Shown: positions 35,789 to 45,864, numbered from the stretch's first letter. The stretch: 64,000 nt of DNA from Marispirochaeta sp. (GCF_963668165.1 NZ_OY764209.1:806001-870000), one strand, 5' to 3'. Notes: generated by a model not told the origin, from the sequence alone. Program-made: numbers and translations.

Positions 35789-37846
35789 TCAGCCAAACTT
35801 TTGGCTGAACAGTGTTAACAAACGTCCCTGAATTTCCCGCCTGTTACCACGGGAAAGGACTTCTGCAAAATCACCAAAGTCCGTCAAGGCGATGACAATC
35901 TCCGAAAGGGCGTGAGTTTGAACGGGCGAAGCCGTCAGCGGTGCGGCAAGAACCAGCACCGTCGGTTCCATTGGCACAGTCTGGATAACCCCCGCCCGGG
36001 GTTCGGGAATCCCTTCGGTGCGGCAGTGGAGAATACGGACATTCAATTCCTCGAAAATCAGGCTTCCGTAGGATTCCCGGCGCTCAAAGTCCACTATCAT
36101 GATTTCATTGTCACAGTCTCCCCGTCGGGCCAGGGCGGCGACAGCCTGTGCCAGGAGGCCCAATTCGGGAACGCGCTTTTCCACAAAGAATCCGCTGATT
36201 ACCGACATAATTACCGGCAATGAAAGCTCCTGGACCTGCTCCGAGACCTTTGCAACTTCACGCCGTTTTTCCTTCTGCACAGGTTTTTCAGGTTCTTCAT
36301 TCGTCTCCCGCGTCTCCAGTTCTGCCGCGGTTTCCCTCAGCTGTCCCCGGATCTCCTGAGGCGAGGAATCCGCCCTGATGAGAACATGCCTGCATCCCCG
36401 GACCTTAAGGGGAAACGAAGAGACCACCAGATCATATTCGCCGGGTGTCTGGTTTTCCTCAAAACCCGGGTCCCAGTGAGAATCGATAAGCACCCCCCGG
36501 GGGAATACGTCCCGTACCAGAGCGGCTATGTAGTCGGACATTCCCAATCCTTCCACACAGAGTATCCGTACACGAAACTCCGGCGCGTGCCGGGTCTGAA
36601 GAACCTCTATATGTGCCCCCAGTGCGAGGGAAGCCTCATGGATCTCCCTCCGTACCTGGGAGGGCGAGAACTCCGGCAGACGTTCTTCCATCTCAATCAT
36701 GAACTGCGAAACCAGAGCCGCCGCTTCCGGGGTATCCTCCAGTCCGGGATAAGGGTGCAGACCGATCTCACGCCACCGGGGAATACCCAGGTCTATTCTG
36801 CGAGCCGCGGCGGCAAGGGTCATACGCAGATAGTTCAGCAAGAGGCGGTCATCGTGGAGCCATACACGCCGGGACACCTCCAGCCGCCCAAGGGTATGCT
36901 CGATTACAGAATTAACAGGCGTCCACAAATTACCAAGATAGTTTTCCACCGAATCAGCGGAAACGGCAGCGATTTCCAGAGAAGAAAGGACCCGTGCCAA
37001 AAGCAGTACTTCCTGATCCTCCTCTGTACTAACAGAGAGCAGCTCCCCGCTGTCTGCAGCCAGCATACACCGGGCCGCCCGGATGTAGGGCTCCGGAGTA
37101 TTCATTCCGGAGGGGGCAAGGCGCTGAAGGTTGCCTGTTACAGGTATCCGCCGGGCAAGCAGAAAAAGATAGGAGTAGAGCATTCCAGAGGAGGTCGGCG
37201 ACAGGCGGTGTCTCAGGATATCCTCTGCCGCGCGGATCATGGTAAAAAAGCGGTCCCGGCAGGCCCGAACCCCGATAAGACGAAGCAGCCGCTCTTCTCC
37301 GTTCTCGGTTTCAACCCCGCTCTCATCTCCATACAGCAGATACACTGGCACCAGGTTCGGAAAAGCTGATAAGAACAGCATCCGTATTTCCGTTTCATCG
37401 GCGATCATCCGGACACCGGTTCCCTTCTGCCGTTCGATGTATATGGATCCGGGCAGAATTTCTTCCAGAGCGGAGATATCACTGCTGACGGTAGAATCGC
37501 TGACAAAGAGTACGTGGGCAATCTCGGATAGTTTTATCCAATCCGCCGCCAGAATCATATAGAGCAGAATAAGCAGGGGACGCTGACCGCTTTCTGAGAC
37601 AGCCGAGAACCGGACAGCGTCGGCACTCTCCATAAGCCGCTTTGGAACCGGATCAATCAGGCGTACCCCAACCCCCCTGCGCCGTTCCAGACGGACTCCC
37701 CGCAGGCTCAGACTGCGCTCAAGAATCTCCAGATCACGATGAATCGTCCGTACTCCCGCCCCGGTTGCTTCGGCGATCTGCTCTACCGTGGTATAGTCTG
37801 AGCTTTCCGCGAGAAGTTTAATTACCGCCAGGAGTCGGGATGTCAT
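35789..37846 (-). CDS. mtlR: MtlR-type PRD transcriptional regulator with PTS domains
   Basis: 685 residues. The N-terminus has two HTH segments (YTTVEQIAEATGAGVRTIHRDLEILE and IKLSEIAHVLFVSDSTVSSDISALEEIL). PRD-like helical domains follow from about 195 to 410, then an EIIB-like segment (RVRILCVEGLGMSDYIAALVRDVFP). The C-terminal EIIA-like segment lacks an obvious full active-site motif. Such regulators activate mannitol genes when their PRDs and EII-like domains are phosphorylated or not by HPr and the EIIs. It starts two bases after the ptsI stop, inside the operon it presumably controls. Confidence 0.87.
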   Translation of the reverse strand: MTSRLLAVIKLLAESSDYTTVEQIAEATGAGVRTIHRDLEILERSLSLRGVRLERRRGVGVRLIDPVPKRLMESADAVRFSAVSESGQRPLLILLYMILAADWIKLSEIAHVLFVSDSTVSSDISALEEILPGSIYIERQKGTGVRMIADETEIRMLFLSAFPNLVPVYLLYGDESGVETENGEERLLRLIGVRACRDRFFTMIRAAEDILRHRLSPTSSGMLYSYLFLLARRIPVTGNLQRLAPSGMNTPEPYIRAARCMLAADSGELLSVSTEEDQEVLLLARVLSSLEIAAVSADSVENYLGNLWTPVNSVIEHTLGRLEVSRRVWLHDDRLLLNYLRMTLAAAARRIDLGIPRWREIGLHPYPGLEDTPEAAALVSQFMIEMEERLPEFSPSQVRREIHEASLALGAHIEVLQTRHAPEFRVRILCVEGLGMSDYIAALVRDVFPRGVLIDSHWDPGFEENQTPGEYDLVVSSFPLKVRGCRHVLIRADSSPQEIRGQLRETAAELETRETNEEPEKPVQKEKRREVAKVSEQVQELSLPVIMSVISGFFVEKRVPELGLLAQAVAALARRGDCDNEIMIVDFERRESYGSLIFEELNVRILHCRTEGIPEPRAGVIQTVPMEPTVLVLAAPLTASPVQTHALSEIVIALTDFGDFAEVLSRGNRREIQGRLLTLFSQKFG

Positions 37847-37848
37847 GC

Positions 37849-39597
37849 TTATTCGTCCATCCAGGGAGACAGATTATCAGGCACCAGGGTACGTGCCGCG
37901 GCACGGGCCGCATCTGCATCGGGGGCGCTCTTCAGCTGTACAGCCAGCTCTTTCAGGCTGCTGCTGCTTATTTTCGACAGACAGGCCTTCAGTTCCGGAA
38001 TAGCATTGATCCCCGCGCTGATCTCGTCCACGCCAAGGGCAAGAAGGGCAAGAGCGGAATCAGCATGGCTTGCCATGTCCCCGCACACCCCGACGTGTAT
38101 GCCTGCTGCATGGGCCCCTTCAACAATCCGTGAGATCGCGGAGAATACCGCTGGATGGAACTCCTGATAGTATGCCGATACCCGGGGATTCCCCCGATCT
38201 ACAGTAAGCAGATACTGGACAAGATCGTTGGTACCAATACTGATAAAATCCGCCTTGCGGGCAAGGGTTTCAACGATCATGACCGATGCCGGGGTTTCTA
38301 CCATAATTCCCACAGGCAATCCTGCAGCGGAAGCAGGAACCAGAGAACGGACGGCATCAATCTCCGAAGCGGAGATAACCATCGGTATCATCGCTTTTAC
38401 AGGATAACCTTCGGCGAAGATCCGGGCGATAGCCTCAATCTGGGTTCTCAGCCGGTCTTCCCGGGCCAGAAGATACCGGATACCCCGTTCTCCAAGAAAG
38501 GGATTGTCTTCCTGCGGGTGAGATGCATACGGCAAAGGTTTGTCCGCTCCGCAGTCAAGGAGCCGAACAATCACCGGTGCAGGTGCCATGGCTGCACAGA
38601 CAGCCCGGTATTCATCGGCCTGCTGATCCAGGCCGGGAAAATCGGAGAACCGCATAAAAAGGAACTCCGTTCTGAACAGGCCAATCCCCGCCGCACCAAA
38701 GGAGGCGGCCTGTTCTGCTTCGGCTACACCGCCGACGTTGGCCATCAGCCCGTAAGGAGATCCGTCGGCCAGCTGGGGAACAGCCTCTCCGGACCAGCGC
38801 CTGCGTTTTTCCGTCTGTTTATCCGCTTTCTGTTTACGATACTGTGCCGCCTGGATCTTTTCCTGATTCACCTTCGTATCCACGGTTCCCGCGTCTCCGT
38901 CAACCAGCACCTGCTGACCGCTTCTGACCGCAGCGATCAAACCGTCGACCCCGGTAACACAGGGAATGGAAAGTGAACGGGCAAGAATGGCGGCATGGCT
39001 GGTCCGGCCCCCTTTTTCAGTAATAATCGCCGCTACCCGCTCCGTGTCCAGACGCGCCGTTGCCGACGGGGTAAGCTCTTCAGCAACAATGACGCTGTTC
39101 TCGGGCAGCTCGCCGGGGTCGCTGATGGAACCGTAATAGATGGCTTCCGCCAGGCGGCGTCCGATGTCCCGCAGGTCGCCAGCCCGCTGCTTAAAATAGT
39201 CCGACTCCAGTTCCTCGAACTCTTTGGCAGTCTCTTCAACAAAATCAATAACCGCCCGTTCGGCAATGGCGTCATGTTCCATGATTGCCTCTTCAACCGC
39301 CTCTGCCATGTCCTCGCCGGTCAGGATCTCCAGGTGTCCTTCGAAGATCTCCGCTTCATCTTCCCCGATCTTTTCCCGGATACGTTCGATAAGCTGGGTA
39401 TAGTACGCGGAGGCAACCTCCAGCCCTCTGGAAAAGCGCTCCATTTCACTCTCAGTGCTGCGCCGGGTATGAGATCTGGCACCGCTGGTATTACGGCTCG
39501 AACTCGGCCCGGTACGGCCCAGGGGGACCTCCCGTTCATGAAGCAGATATACGCTCCCGGTTCCTATACCGGTAGAAGAAGGGATTCCTTTCAACAT
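37849..39597 (-). CDS. ptsI: PTS enzyme I (PEP-protein phosphotransferase)
   Basis: 582 residues, normal for the family. It takes phosphate from PEP onto His201 in GGRTSHAAILARSLSIPCVTG and passes it to HPr. Other signatures: GIGLFRTEFLFM, KPLPYASHPQEDNPFLGERGIRYLL (PEP site), GIMVETPASVMI, SIGTNDLVQYLLTVDR and HVGVCGDMASHADSALALLALG with the catalytic Cys. Overlaps the HPr gene by seven bases. Its location inside a sugar operon, rather than in a separate ptsHI locus, indicates a dedicated relay. Confidence 0.96.
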   Translation of the reverse strand: MLKGIPSSTGIGTGSVYLLHEREVPLGRTGPSSSRNTSGARSHTRRSTESEMERFSRGLEVASAYYTQLIERIREKIGEDEAEIFEGHLEILTGEDMAEAVEEAIMEHDAIAERAVIDFVEETAKEFEELESDYFKQRAGDLRDIGRRLAEAIYYGSISDPGELPENSVIVAEELTPSATARLDTERVAAIITEKGGRTSHAAILARSLSIPCVTGVDGLIAAVRSGQQVLVDGDAGTVDTKVNQEKIQAAQYRKQKADKQTEKRRRWSGEAVPQLADGSPYGLMANVGGVAEAEQAASFGAAGIGLFRTEFLFMRFSDFPGLDQQADEYRAVCAAMAPAPVIVRLLDCGADKPLPYASHPQEDNPFLGERGIRYLLAREDRLRTQIEAIARIFAEGYPVKAMIPMVISASEIDAVRSLVPASAAGLPVGIMVETPASVMIVETLARKADFISIGTNDLVQYLLTVDRGNPRVSAYYQEFHPAVFSAISRIVEGAHAAGIHVGVCGDMASHADSALALLALGVDEISAGINAIPELKACLSKISSSSLKELAVQLKSAPDADAARAAARTLVPDNLSPWMDE

Positions 39598-39860
39598 TGG
39601 ACGGAACCCTCGGGCTGCAGAAGGCCGGTCAGGGCTTCAAAGGCCTCCTTTTCGTCGGGACCCTCACAGATCAGGGTTACCTCATCCCCCTGGACAATAC
39701 CCAGCTTCATGAGCTTGACAAGACTCTTGCCCGGGGCCTCCTTTCCATTGCGTTTCAGAACAACCTGGGACTCAAATTTTCTGACCTCTTTTACAAAACG
39801 GTTCGCAGGCCGGGTATGAAGTCCCTCTTCATTGGTAACCACCAGGTTCCCTTTAAGCAT
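39591..39860 (-). CDS. ptsH: HPr phosphocarrier protein
   Basis: 89 residues from the ATG at 39860 after AAGGAGG; an upstream extension overlaps the EIIA gene. His15 lies in NEEGLHTRPANRF and is the phosphorylated residue. Ser46 in GKSLVKLMKLG matches the HPr-kinase regulatory site, so Ser phosphorylation is possible if the organism has HprK. It connects enzyme I to the EIIA encoded next to it. Confidence 0.95.
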   Translation of the reverse strand: MLKGNLVVTNEEGLHTRPANRFVKEVRKFESQVVLKRNGKEAPGKSLVKLMKLGIVQGDEVTLICEGPDEKEAFEALTGLLQPEGSVQC

Positions 39861-39882
39861 TGTATCCTCCTTGCCCTTACCC

Positions 39883-40368
39883 TCAATCGAATTCACCGGC
39901 TTCAAAGGCAGCCGCAAAATCCTGCAATACCGAAACAGCCTCGTCGTTGTTTCGGGCGCTCCGAAGGGCTTGCACATACTTTTCGCTGTCACAGAGTTCG
40001 GCGATCTGCGGCACCGCCTCCTGGTTGTGCTCCTCCCGGTTTGCAGCGCCGGCGAAGATCAGCACATCCACCGGATCATTCTCTTCATCGCCAAATTCAA
40101 CCGGCGAAGAGAGGGTCAGAAGGGCGTATCCCGTTTTCAGGACCCCGGTTTCCGGCTTTGCATGGGGCATAGCAATCCCCGGAGCAACGATAAAATAGGG
40201 CCCTATTTCCCTGTGGTTACTGATCATCGTCTGGACGTAGCGATCCTCGATCAGACCAGCGTCGATCATCATTCGGCCGCCGATTCTGACAGCTTCCTCC
40301 CAGTCACGTGCCGAACATCCGACCGCGATAGTCTTACTTTCAATCAATCTGTCCACAAAACAGGCCAT
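39883..40368 (-). CDS. mtlF: PTS EIIA component (mannitol/fructose/ascorbate type)
   Basis: 161 residues. PTS_EIIA type 2 domain with the phosphorylated His69 in PGIAMPHAKPETGVLKTGYAL. The N-terminus AVGCSARDWEEAVRIGGRMMIDAGLIEDRYV and the VLIFAGAANREEHNQEAVPQIAEL stretch match this class; the sequence is somewhat closer in style to UlaC-type EIIA. Context (EIICB mannitol, mtlD) supports mannitol. It lies 22 bases upstream of ptsH. Confidence 0.88.
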   Translation of the reverse strand: MACFVDRLIESKTIAVGCSARDWEEAVRIGGRMMIDAGLIEDRYVQTMISNHREIGPYFIVAPGIAMPHAKPETGVLKTGYALLTLSSPVEFGDEENDPVDVLIFAGAANREEHNQEAVPQIAELCDSEKYVQALRSARNNDEAVSVLQDFAAAFEAGEFD

Positions 40369-40496
40369 ACAGGCATCTCCTTTACTATAGGGTGTGCTTC
40401 ATCTTTATCGCCGACCGGAAAAAACAGGTCCTTTCCAATATATTCCGCCGCATGTACCATGAACTCAGGTAACTGCGGCGGAAGCGAAACACTTTA

Positions 40497-41885
40497 TTAT
40501 ACATCCACCGGGGTCTTGCCCGATAGTTCCGCGACAATCTCATCATACTCAGGGGCATTCACAAAGTTGGTAATGCTGAAGTGCCGGGCATTGGGCGCCG
40601 ACTGGCGGGCACGTTCGGTCAGGTTGACATGAGAGATGACCAGATCCGCGTCCGTCGGGACTTCATCCACCGGCGCATGCTCTACGTGAACATTCAGCCC
40701 TGCGGCCTTGAGTTTTTTCTTCAGCCGGTTTGCCCCCATGGCACTGGATCCCATTCCGGCGTCACAGGCGAAAACGATCTTGGATACCCTGCCGAGCCCC
40801 TTGAAATCCTGGGTCTGCTTCTTTGCTGCCTCAAGTTTGTCACCGGCTTCACGGTTTATCCTGTCGAAGCGGCGGACAAAGGGCATGGCAACAATAAAGC
40901 TCACTGCAGTGGAGACGATAACGGCCATCAGGATTCCGAGGTGACTGCCTTTTGCCGCAACGGCCATCAGGGCAAAGATGGAACCGGGGGACGGGGTCGC
41001 GAAGGCACCGGTGCTCAGAAGGACATTGGTAAGAACCCCGGAGAATCCACCTGCTATGACCGCAAGGATAAGAACAGGATTCATCAGTACATAGGGGAAG
41101 TAGATTTCATGAATTCCGCCGAAGAAGTGGATGATGATGGCACCGGGAGTAGTGTCCCGTACGGTACCCTTGGTAAAGAAGAGGTAAGCTAAAAGAATAC
41201 CCAGACCCGGGCCGGGATTGGTTTCGATCAGGAAGAGAATCGACTTGCCTGTTTCCTGCACCTGCTGGATACCAAGGGGACCAAAAACACCATGGTTAAT
41301 GGCATTGTTCAGAAAAAGAATCTTACCCGGTTCCACCAGAATGGACGCCAGAGGCAGCAGACCCATGGAAATAATACTGTCCACACCGGCCATCAGAAAG
41401 TGGGAAAGACCATTGATTACCGGACCGATAACAATGAGGCCCAGCAGGGAGAGAAGTCCTCCGATAATTCCGGCGGAAAAGTTATTGATGAGCATCTCAA
41501 AGCCGACGGGAATGACGGGTTCAACCACTTCGTCCCACTTCTTGATCGCCCAGCCGCCCAGGGGTCCCATCATCATGGCACCGAGGAACATGGGAACATC
41601 TGCTCCGACAATAACGCCCATGGTTGCGATAACACCTACAACACCGCCCCGGACTCCCCAAACCAGTTTTCCACCGGTATAGGCGATGAGCATCGGCAAC
41701 ATGTAGGTAATCATCGGTCCTACCAGGGCTGCCAGTTTCTCACTGGGAAGCCAGCCGGTGGGAATGAACAGTGCGGTAATGAGAGCCCATGCGAGGAAAG
41801 CCCCGATATTAGGCATTACCATACCGCTTAAGAATCTGCCGAACCTCTGAATATGGGCCCGTGCACCTAACGCAGTACCTTGCAT
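40497..41885 (-). CDS. mtlA: Mannitol-specific PTS EIICB component
   Basis: 462 residues. The EIIC membrane domain (about 1-340) shows FGRFLSGMVMPNIGAFLAWALITALF, INHGVFGPLGIQQ and FFGGIHEIYFPYVLMNP, the sugar-binding GGIHE motif. The EIIB domain follows, with Cys374 in IVFACDAGMGSSAMGA as phosphorylated residue. It imports mannitol across the inner membrane as mannitol-1-phosphate. EIIA is a separate gene 128 bases downstream, unlike the fused E. coli MtlA. The ATG follows AAAGGAG. Confidence 0.94.
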   Translation of the reverse strand: MQGTALGARAHIQRFGRFLSGMVMPNIGAFLAWALITALFIPTGWLPSEKLAALVGPMITYMLPMLIAYTGGKLVWGVRGGVVGVIATMGVIVGADVPMFLGAMMMGPLGGWAIKKWDEVVEPVIPVGFEMLINNFSAGIIGGLLSLLGLIVIGPVINGLSHFLMAGVDSIISMGLLPLASILVEPGKILFLNNAINHGVFGPLGIQQVQETGKSILFLIETNPGPGLGILLAYLFFTKGTVRDTTPGAIIIHFFGGIHEIYFPYVLMNPVLILAVIAGGFSGVLTNVLLSTGAFATPSPGSIFALMAVAAKGSHLGILMAVIVSTAVSFIVAMPFVRRFDRINREAGDKLEAAKKQTQDFKGLGRVSKIVFACDAGMGSSAMGANRLKKKLKAAGLNVHVEHAPVDEVPTDADLVISHVNLTERARQSAPNARHFSITNFVNAPEYDEIVAELSGKTPVDV

Positions 41886-42079
41886 ACAATACTCCTTTTT
41901 TCGTGTACTTGTGAAACCATGCTACGCCCGGTTCTGGAAATCCCGCAACAAAAAGCACTGCGATCCTGGCAGGTGGAAACTCGATTAAATTTGGCAGTTA
42001 TGGTGAAGTTCGAAAAATCTCGCGAAAAATGGAAATGGATATTTTTATAACAATATAGAATACGATTCCACTCAGACAG
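41886..42079 (-). promoter_or_regulatory. Upstream region of the mannitol operon
   Basis: This stretch must hold the operon promoter and any MtlR target. It has an AT-rich block (about 42020-42060, with TATATT and TTATAA on the minus strand) but no -35/-10 pair I would trust, and no clear match to known MtlR boxes. Confidence 0.35.
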
Positions 42080-42119
42080 ATAATTCAGGGGCGGCTGTTT
42101 TCCGCTGCCCCGAATTATC
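42080..42119 (-). terminator. Hairpin after ribH (end of riboflavin operon)
   Basis: GATAATTC pairs with GAATTATC, continuing through a GGGGC/GCCCC pair with one bulge. It starts 11 bases past the ribH stop. No T run follows on the minus strand, so termination may need other help. Confidence 0.5.
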
Positions 42120-42130
42120 CCTTGAAGAAA

Positions 42131-42628
42131 CTAAAGATTCTGGAGTTTGACTGTCAGATCCGTCATCTCCAGGGCGGTCTCGGCGGCCTCCCAGCCCTTG
42201 TTGCCCGCCTTGGTACCGGCCCTTTCCACAGCCTGCTCAATACTTTCGGTGGTAAGGACACCGAAAACAACGGGAACCCCGCTCTCCAGGCTGACGGAGG
42301 CTACCCCCTTGCTGACTTCGTTCGCGACATAGTCAAAGTGAGGCGTACTGCCCCGGATAACCGCGCCCAGGCAGATTACTCCGTCACAGGAGCCGGAAGC
42401 GGTGCAGCGCTTCGCGGCAAGGGGTATCTCCCAGGCCCCCGGAACCCGAACAATAGTCAGGTTCTCACTCCGGACCCCATGACGGGACAGACAGTCCATG
42501 GCCCCTTCCAGCAGACGTTCGGTAATAAAGGAATTGAAGCGGCTCACAACAAGGGCAAAACTTTTGCCTTCCCCGTTATGAAGGGAACCCTCCAGGGTTT
42601 TTATGTCGGAATTGATATTCGTTTTCAT
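42131..42628 (-). CDS. ribH: 6,7-dimethyl-8-ribityllumazine synthase
   Basis: 165 residues. It joins 5-amino-6-ribitylaminouracil and 3,4-dihydroxybutanone-phosphate, the penultimate riboflavin step. Seen: [57 protein letters not shown] (catalytic His) and [38 protein letters not shown]. Overlaps ribBA by four bases (ATGA). Slightly long N-terminus compared with usual 155 residues. Confidence 0.96.
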   Translation of the reverse strand: MKTNINSDIKTLEGSLHNGEGKSFALVVSRFNSFITERLLEGAMDCLSRHGVRSENLTIVRVPGAWEIPLAAKRCTASGSCDGVICLGAVIRGSTPHFDYVANEVSKGVASVSLESGVPVVFGVLTTESIEQAVERAGTKAGNKGWEAAETALEMTDLTVKLQNL

Positions 42629-43866
42629 AGTGCAATCTCCTTGAGTTTCCGGGGCGCATAGTGCCCCATCTGTTCTATCTTGGTTTGTACATACCGAAGG
42701 TTATGCCTGTTGCCGCCGTGATAGTGGGGTATTCTTTCCACCACCTCGATGCCCGCCCGTTCCAGGGCAGCCACTTTTTCAGGATTATTAGTCAGAAGGC
42801 GCACCCTGGTGTAGCCCGCTTTTTTGAGGATCGCAGCGGCGCTGCCGTAACGCCGAAGATCGGCCTCATGTCCCAGGGAAATGTTGGCGCTTACAGTATC
42901 CAGCCCCCGGTCCTGCAGGATATAGGCCCGGATTTTTTCAAAGATGCCGATCCCCCGTCCTTCCTGCTTAAGATAGACCAGGGCGCCCCCCTCGTCGGCA
43001 ATCCGGCTCAGGGCTGCAGTGAGCTGGGGACCGCAGTCGCAGCGCAGGCTGTGAAAACCGTCTCCCGTCAGACACTCCGAATGGAGCCGTACCAGGGGGA
43101 TTCCCCCGGAAGCTCTGCTTTCGAGGAGGAGCATCTCGGAGGCAGCGGGGTCCTCACAGCGGAATGCCCGGATACTGAACTCACCGTGCTCCGTGGGCAT
43201 CATTGCAGAGTCCGTCTCTTCCAGGACAATATCCCCCAGGGCTTCCCGCCAGGCGATGATATCCTTGACGCTTATCAGGGGCATTCCCCATTCAGCAGCA
43301 AGCTTTTCCAGCTCAGGCCCCCGGGCCATGGTGCCGTCCTCGTTCATTACCTCGCAGATCAGGCCGCTGGGCTCGAGCCCGGCCAGGCGGGCCAAATCGG
43401 CGGAAGCCTCGGTGTGTCCCGGCCGGGCCAGAACCCCGCCTTTTTTGGCTATCAAAGGAAACAGGTGGCCAGGGCGAGTCAGCTGCTCCGGAACCGACTG
43501 CGGATCGGCAAGGATACGGGCGGTCAGAGCCCTGTCCGCCGCGGAGATGCCGGTGGTGATTCCCGCGGCGGCATCCACGCTGACCGTGAAGGCCGTGCCC
43601 ATGCTATCCGTATTCGAATGCGTCTGGGGATGCAGTGCCAGACGCCGTGCGGTCTCTTCAGTGACGGACTGGCAGACAAGGCCCCGTCCGTGGACCGCCA
43701 TAAAAGCAACCATCGCGGCATCTGCCAGAGACGCGGCCCCCACCAGGTCTCCCTCGTTCTCCCGCCCCTCGTCATCCCGGACCAGGACCAGGTTTCCGTG
43801 TTTTATCCGTTCCAGGGCCTGTCGGACCTGTTCCATTCTTTCCTCAATTCTTCTGCTCTTTTTCAT
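42625..43866 (-). CDS. ribBA: Bifunctional DHBP synthase / GTP cyclohydrolase II
   Basis: 413 residues. The N-terminal half is RibB ([20 protein letters not shown], then [14 protein letters not shown] and RPGHLFPL...[14 protein letters not shown]) and makes dihydroxybutanone-phosphate from ribulose-5-phosphate. The C-terminal half is RibA ([24 protein letters not shown] with the zinc Cys ligands, then [17 protein letters not shown] and [10 protein letters not shown]), opening GTP. Both active sites look complete. Middle gene of the rib operon, 18 bases after ribE. Confidence 0.96.
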   Translation of the reverse strand: MKKSRRIEERMEQVRQALERIKHGNLVLVRDDEGRENEGDLVGAASLADAAMVAFMAVHGRGLVCQSVTEETARRLALHPQTHSNTDSMGTAFTVSVDAAAGITTGISAADRALTARILADPQSVPEQLTRPGHLFPLIAKKGGVLARPGHTEASADLARLAGLEPSGLICEVMNEDGTMARGPELEKLAAEWGMPLISVKDIIAWREALGDIVLEETDSAMMPTEHGEFSIRAFRCEDPAASEMLLLESRASGGIPLVRLHSECLTGDGFHSLRCDCGPQLTAALSRIADEGGALVYLKQEGRGIGIFEKIRAYILQDRGLDTVSANISLGHEADLRRYGSAAAILKKAGYTRVRLLTNNPEKVAALERAGIEVVERIPHYHGGNRHNLRYVQTKIEQMGHYAPRKLKEIAL

Positions 43867-43884
43867 CCTCTTTACTCCTGAAAA

Positions 43885-44535
43885 TCATGTATATCCCAGG
43901 GATTCAAGCCGCTCACGGCTCAAGCCCGGCTTCTGCTCCCGGCTGCTGAAGTATCCCAGCATTCGGGCAACGTAACGTCCGATAATATCCGCCTCGATAT
44001 TTACTCCATCCCCTGCTTTGCGGTCTGACAATACTGTCTTTTCCCATGTAAGGGGGATCACGTTAACCGTTATGCACGGCCCGGCGATTTCCGCAATCGT
44101 CAGACTAACTCCATCGATGGCAATAGAACCCTCGGCTACGCAAAGCGGCACAAGTTTCTGCGGAAGATCCAGGGAAAAGAAGACGTTTTTCTCCTCCCTC
44201 CGCACTTCCGTGACTCTTCCCGCGGCATCGATATGTCCCTGCACCAGATGTCCCCCAAGACGGTCTCCCAACGACATAGCCCGCTCCAGATTAACCCGCC
44301 GTCCGAGGCGGAACTGGCCGAAGGTGGTTTTTTTCAAGGTCGCAGACAGTACATCAACCAGAAAAGATCCTTTCCTGATTTCCGTTACGGTCTGGCACAC
44401 ACCGTCGACGGCAATTGAATCCCCTGGACGGGTACCATCCAGCACTTTGCGGCCGGTGATCTCCATCTGTTGATATTCCCCCCGCCGCTTAAAGCTGTGT
44501 ATGGTCCCGATCTCCTCAACAAGTCCTGTAAACAT
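43885..44535 (-). CDS. ribE: Riboflavin synthase, alpha subunit
   Basis: 216 residues with the two lumazine-binding repeats: MFTGLVEEIGTIHSFKRRG, GDSIAVDGVCQTVTEI, SATLKKTTFGQFRLGRRVNLERAM and the second set GSIAIDGVSLTIAEI...VNIEADIIGRYVARML. Converts two lumazine molecules to riboflavin as a trimer. The start overlaps the ribD 3' end by 20 bases, so translation is coupled. Confidence 0.96.
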   Translation of the reverse strand: MFTGLVEEIGTIHSFKRRGEYQQMEITGRKVLDGTRPGDSIAVDGVCQTVTEIRKGSFLVDVLSATLKKTTFGQFRLGRRVNLERAMSLGDRLGGHLVQGHIDAAGRVTEVRREEKNVFFSLDLPQKLVPLCVAEGSIAIDGVSLTIAEIAGPCITVNVIPLTWEKTVLSDRKAGDGVNIEADIIGRYVARMLGYFSSREQKPGLSRERLESLGYT

Positions 44536-45692
44536 ACTCGTCCTCCTGTAACTGGATTTTACTTTTCAGCTCTTCCAGCCAGCCGTACCGGTAGGCGTCA
44601 AAGAGCTGCTGGTCTCCAATCCTTACCCAGCGAACTCCTTCAAAGGAGAGAGCCTGATTCACCAGGGGAATCCCTAAATCCCCTGCCGCGTCTACCCCTG
44701 TGCCAAGGATAATTGGTGCAATGAAGGCACTGAAACGGTCGTAGAGACCGCTTTTGAGGAAGGATGTAAGCAGTCCGGAGCCCCCCTCGACAAAGAGGGA
44801 GTGTATTCCCAGGCCTGCGAGAACTTTTAATGCCGCGGCAAGATCTACCCTGCCTGACGGATCAGCCGCCGTAACAGCCACCGTGACACCCTGCGCCTCA
44901 AGACTTTTCTTTGCTTCTGCGAAGGTTTCAGGGAATTTCTTTGGAGGGACGGTCAGCACAAGGAAGTTCCCCACCCCGCTCACACACCAGGCGGGAGGCC
45001 GGAGGAATCTTCAGAGATGAATCAAAAACCAGGGGCCGGGGACTTTTTCCATCAACCAGGCGTGTCGTAAGCTCAGGATTATCCGCCAGTACTGTGCCGA
45101 TTCCCACAGCTACAGCGTCTCTTTCTGCCCGGAACCGGTGGGCTTCCCTGCGGGCAGCCTGATCGCTTATCCAGCGGGAGTCTCCTCCGGCAGCGGCAAT
45201 ACGGCCGTCAAGACTCATGGCGCATTTCAGATGAACAAAGGGACGGGAAAGGGCCATCCAGGTATTAAATGCATCGTTAAAATACCAGAAGGGCTCCTGA
45301 TAATCTGCGACACTTACCCTGATGCCCGCAGCTTCTAGGGCCCGCAAACCCCGGCCGCGGATCTTCGGATTTGGATCGAGCTGACCGATATGTACATGCC
45401 TTATGTCGGCGGCGATTATTTTCTCGGTACAGGGGCCCTGGTGTTTTTCGGGTGATCTGTAGGAGCAGGGTTCCAGGTTGCAGTAGAGATCCGCCCCCCG
45501 GGCGAAGGGTCCGGCTGCCTGGAGGGCTTCCGCTTCGGCATGAAGACCTCCATGAAGACGATGGTAAGCCTCGGATAGAATCAGTCCGTTTTTTACCAGA
45601 ACCGCTCCTACCATGGGATTCGGTGCAGTTTTGCCTCGTCCGCCGGCTGCGAGCTTAAGTGCCCGGTCGAGATAATAGGAATCCTTATTCAC
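44516..45692 (-). pseudogene. ribD: ribD (deaminase/reductase), frameshifted in this sequence
   Basis: The GTG start at 45692 follows GGGAG. The deaminase domain is complete: NPMVGAVLVKNGLILSEAYHRLHGGLHAEAEAL with the zinc ligands, then CNLEPCSYRSPEKHQGPCTEKII. The reductase begins (FVHLKCAMSLDGRIAAAGGDSRWISD). Near 44990 the frame shifts by one base at GAGCGGGGTGGGG, and the rest (NFLVLTVPPKKFPE, VEGGSGLLTSFLKSGLYDRFSAFIAPIILG) continues in the other frame to 44516. Removing one G gives 391 residues, normal length. RibD catalyses two early pathway steps, and the intact riboswitch and downstream genes argue that the gene should work; sequencing error in a G run is the simplest explanation. 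Confidence 0.87.
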
Positions 45693-45744
45693 AGTACGCT
45701 CCCGGTCGGGGCGCAAGAATATGACGGGAGTACCGCCATGACAC

Positions 45745-45774
45745 AAAAAAAACCCGGGCATACATAATGCCCGG
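45745..45774 (-). terminator. Intrinsic terminator, expression platform of the FMN riboswitch
   Basis: On the minus strand CCCGGGCAT and ATGCCCGGG form a perfect 9-bp stem with a 4-base loop, followed by eight T. It lies between the FMN aptamer and the ribD start, so it can switch the operon off at the RNA level. Confidence 0.85.
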
Positions 45775-45864
45775 GGCTTTTTGTTTACGACGGGAGGTAG
45801 GACAACGATACACAGCTGCGACGGCCGCTCTATTGCCGCGGCACAGCAGAAGACCCCTGCCCTG

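Noticed and set aside
42080..42119. Hairpin as an operator of the mannitol operon
   Set aside because: It starts only 11 bases past the ribH stop and has the shape of a transcript-ending hairpin. The mtlA start is about 195 bases away.
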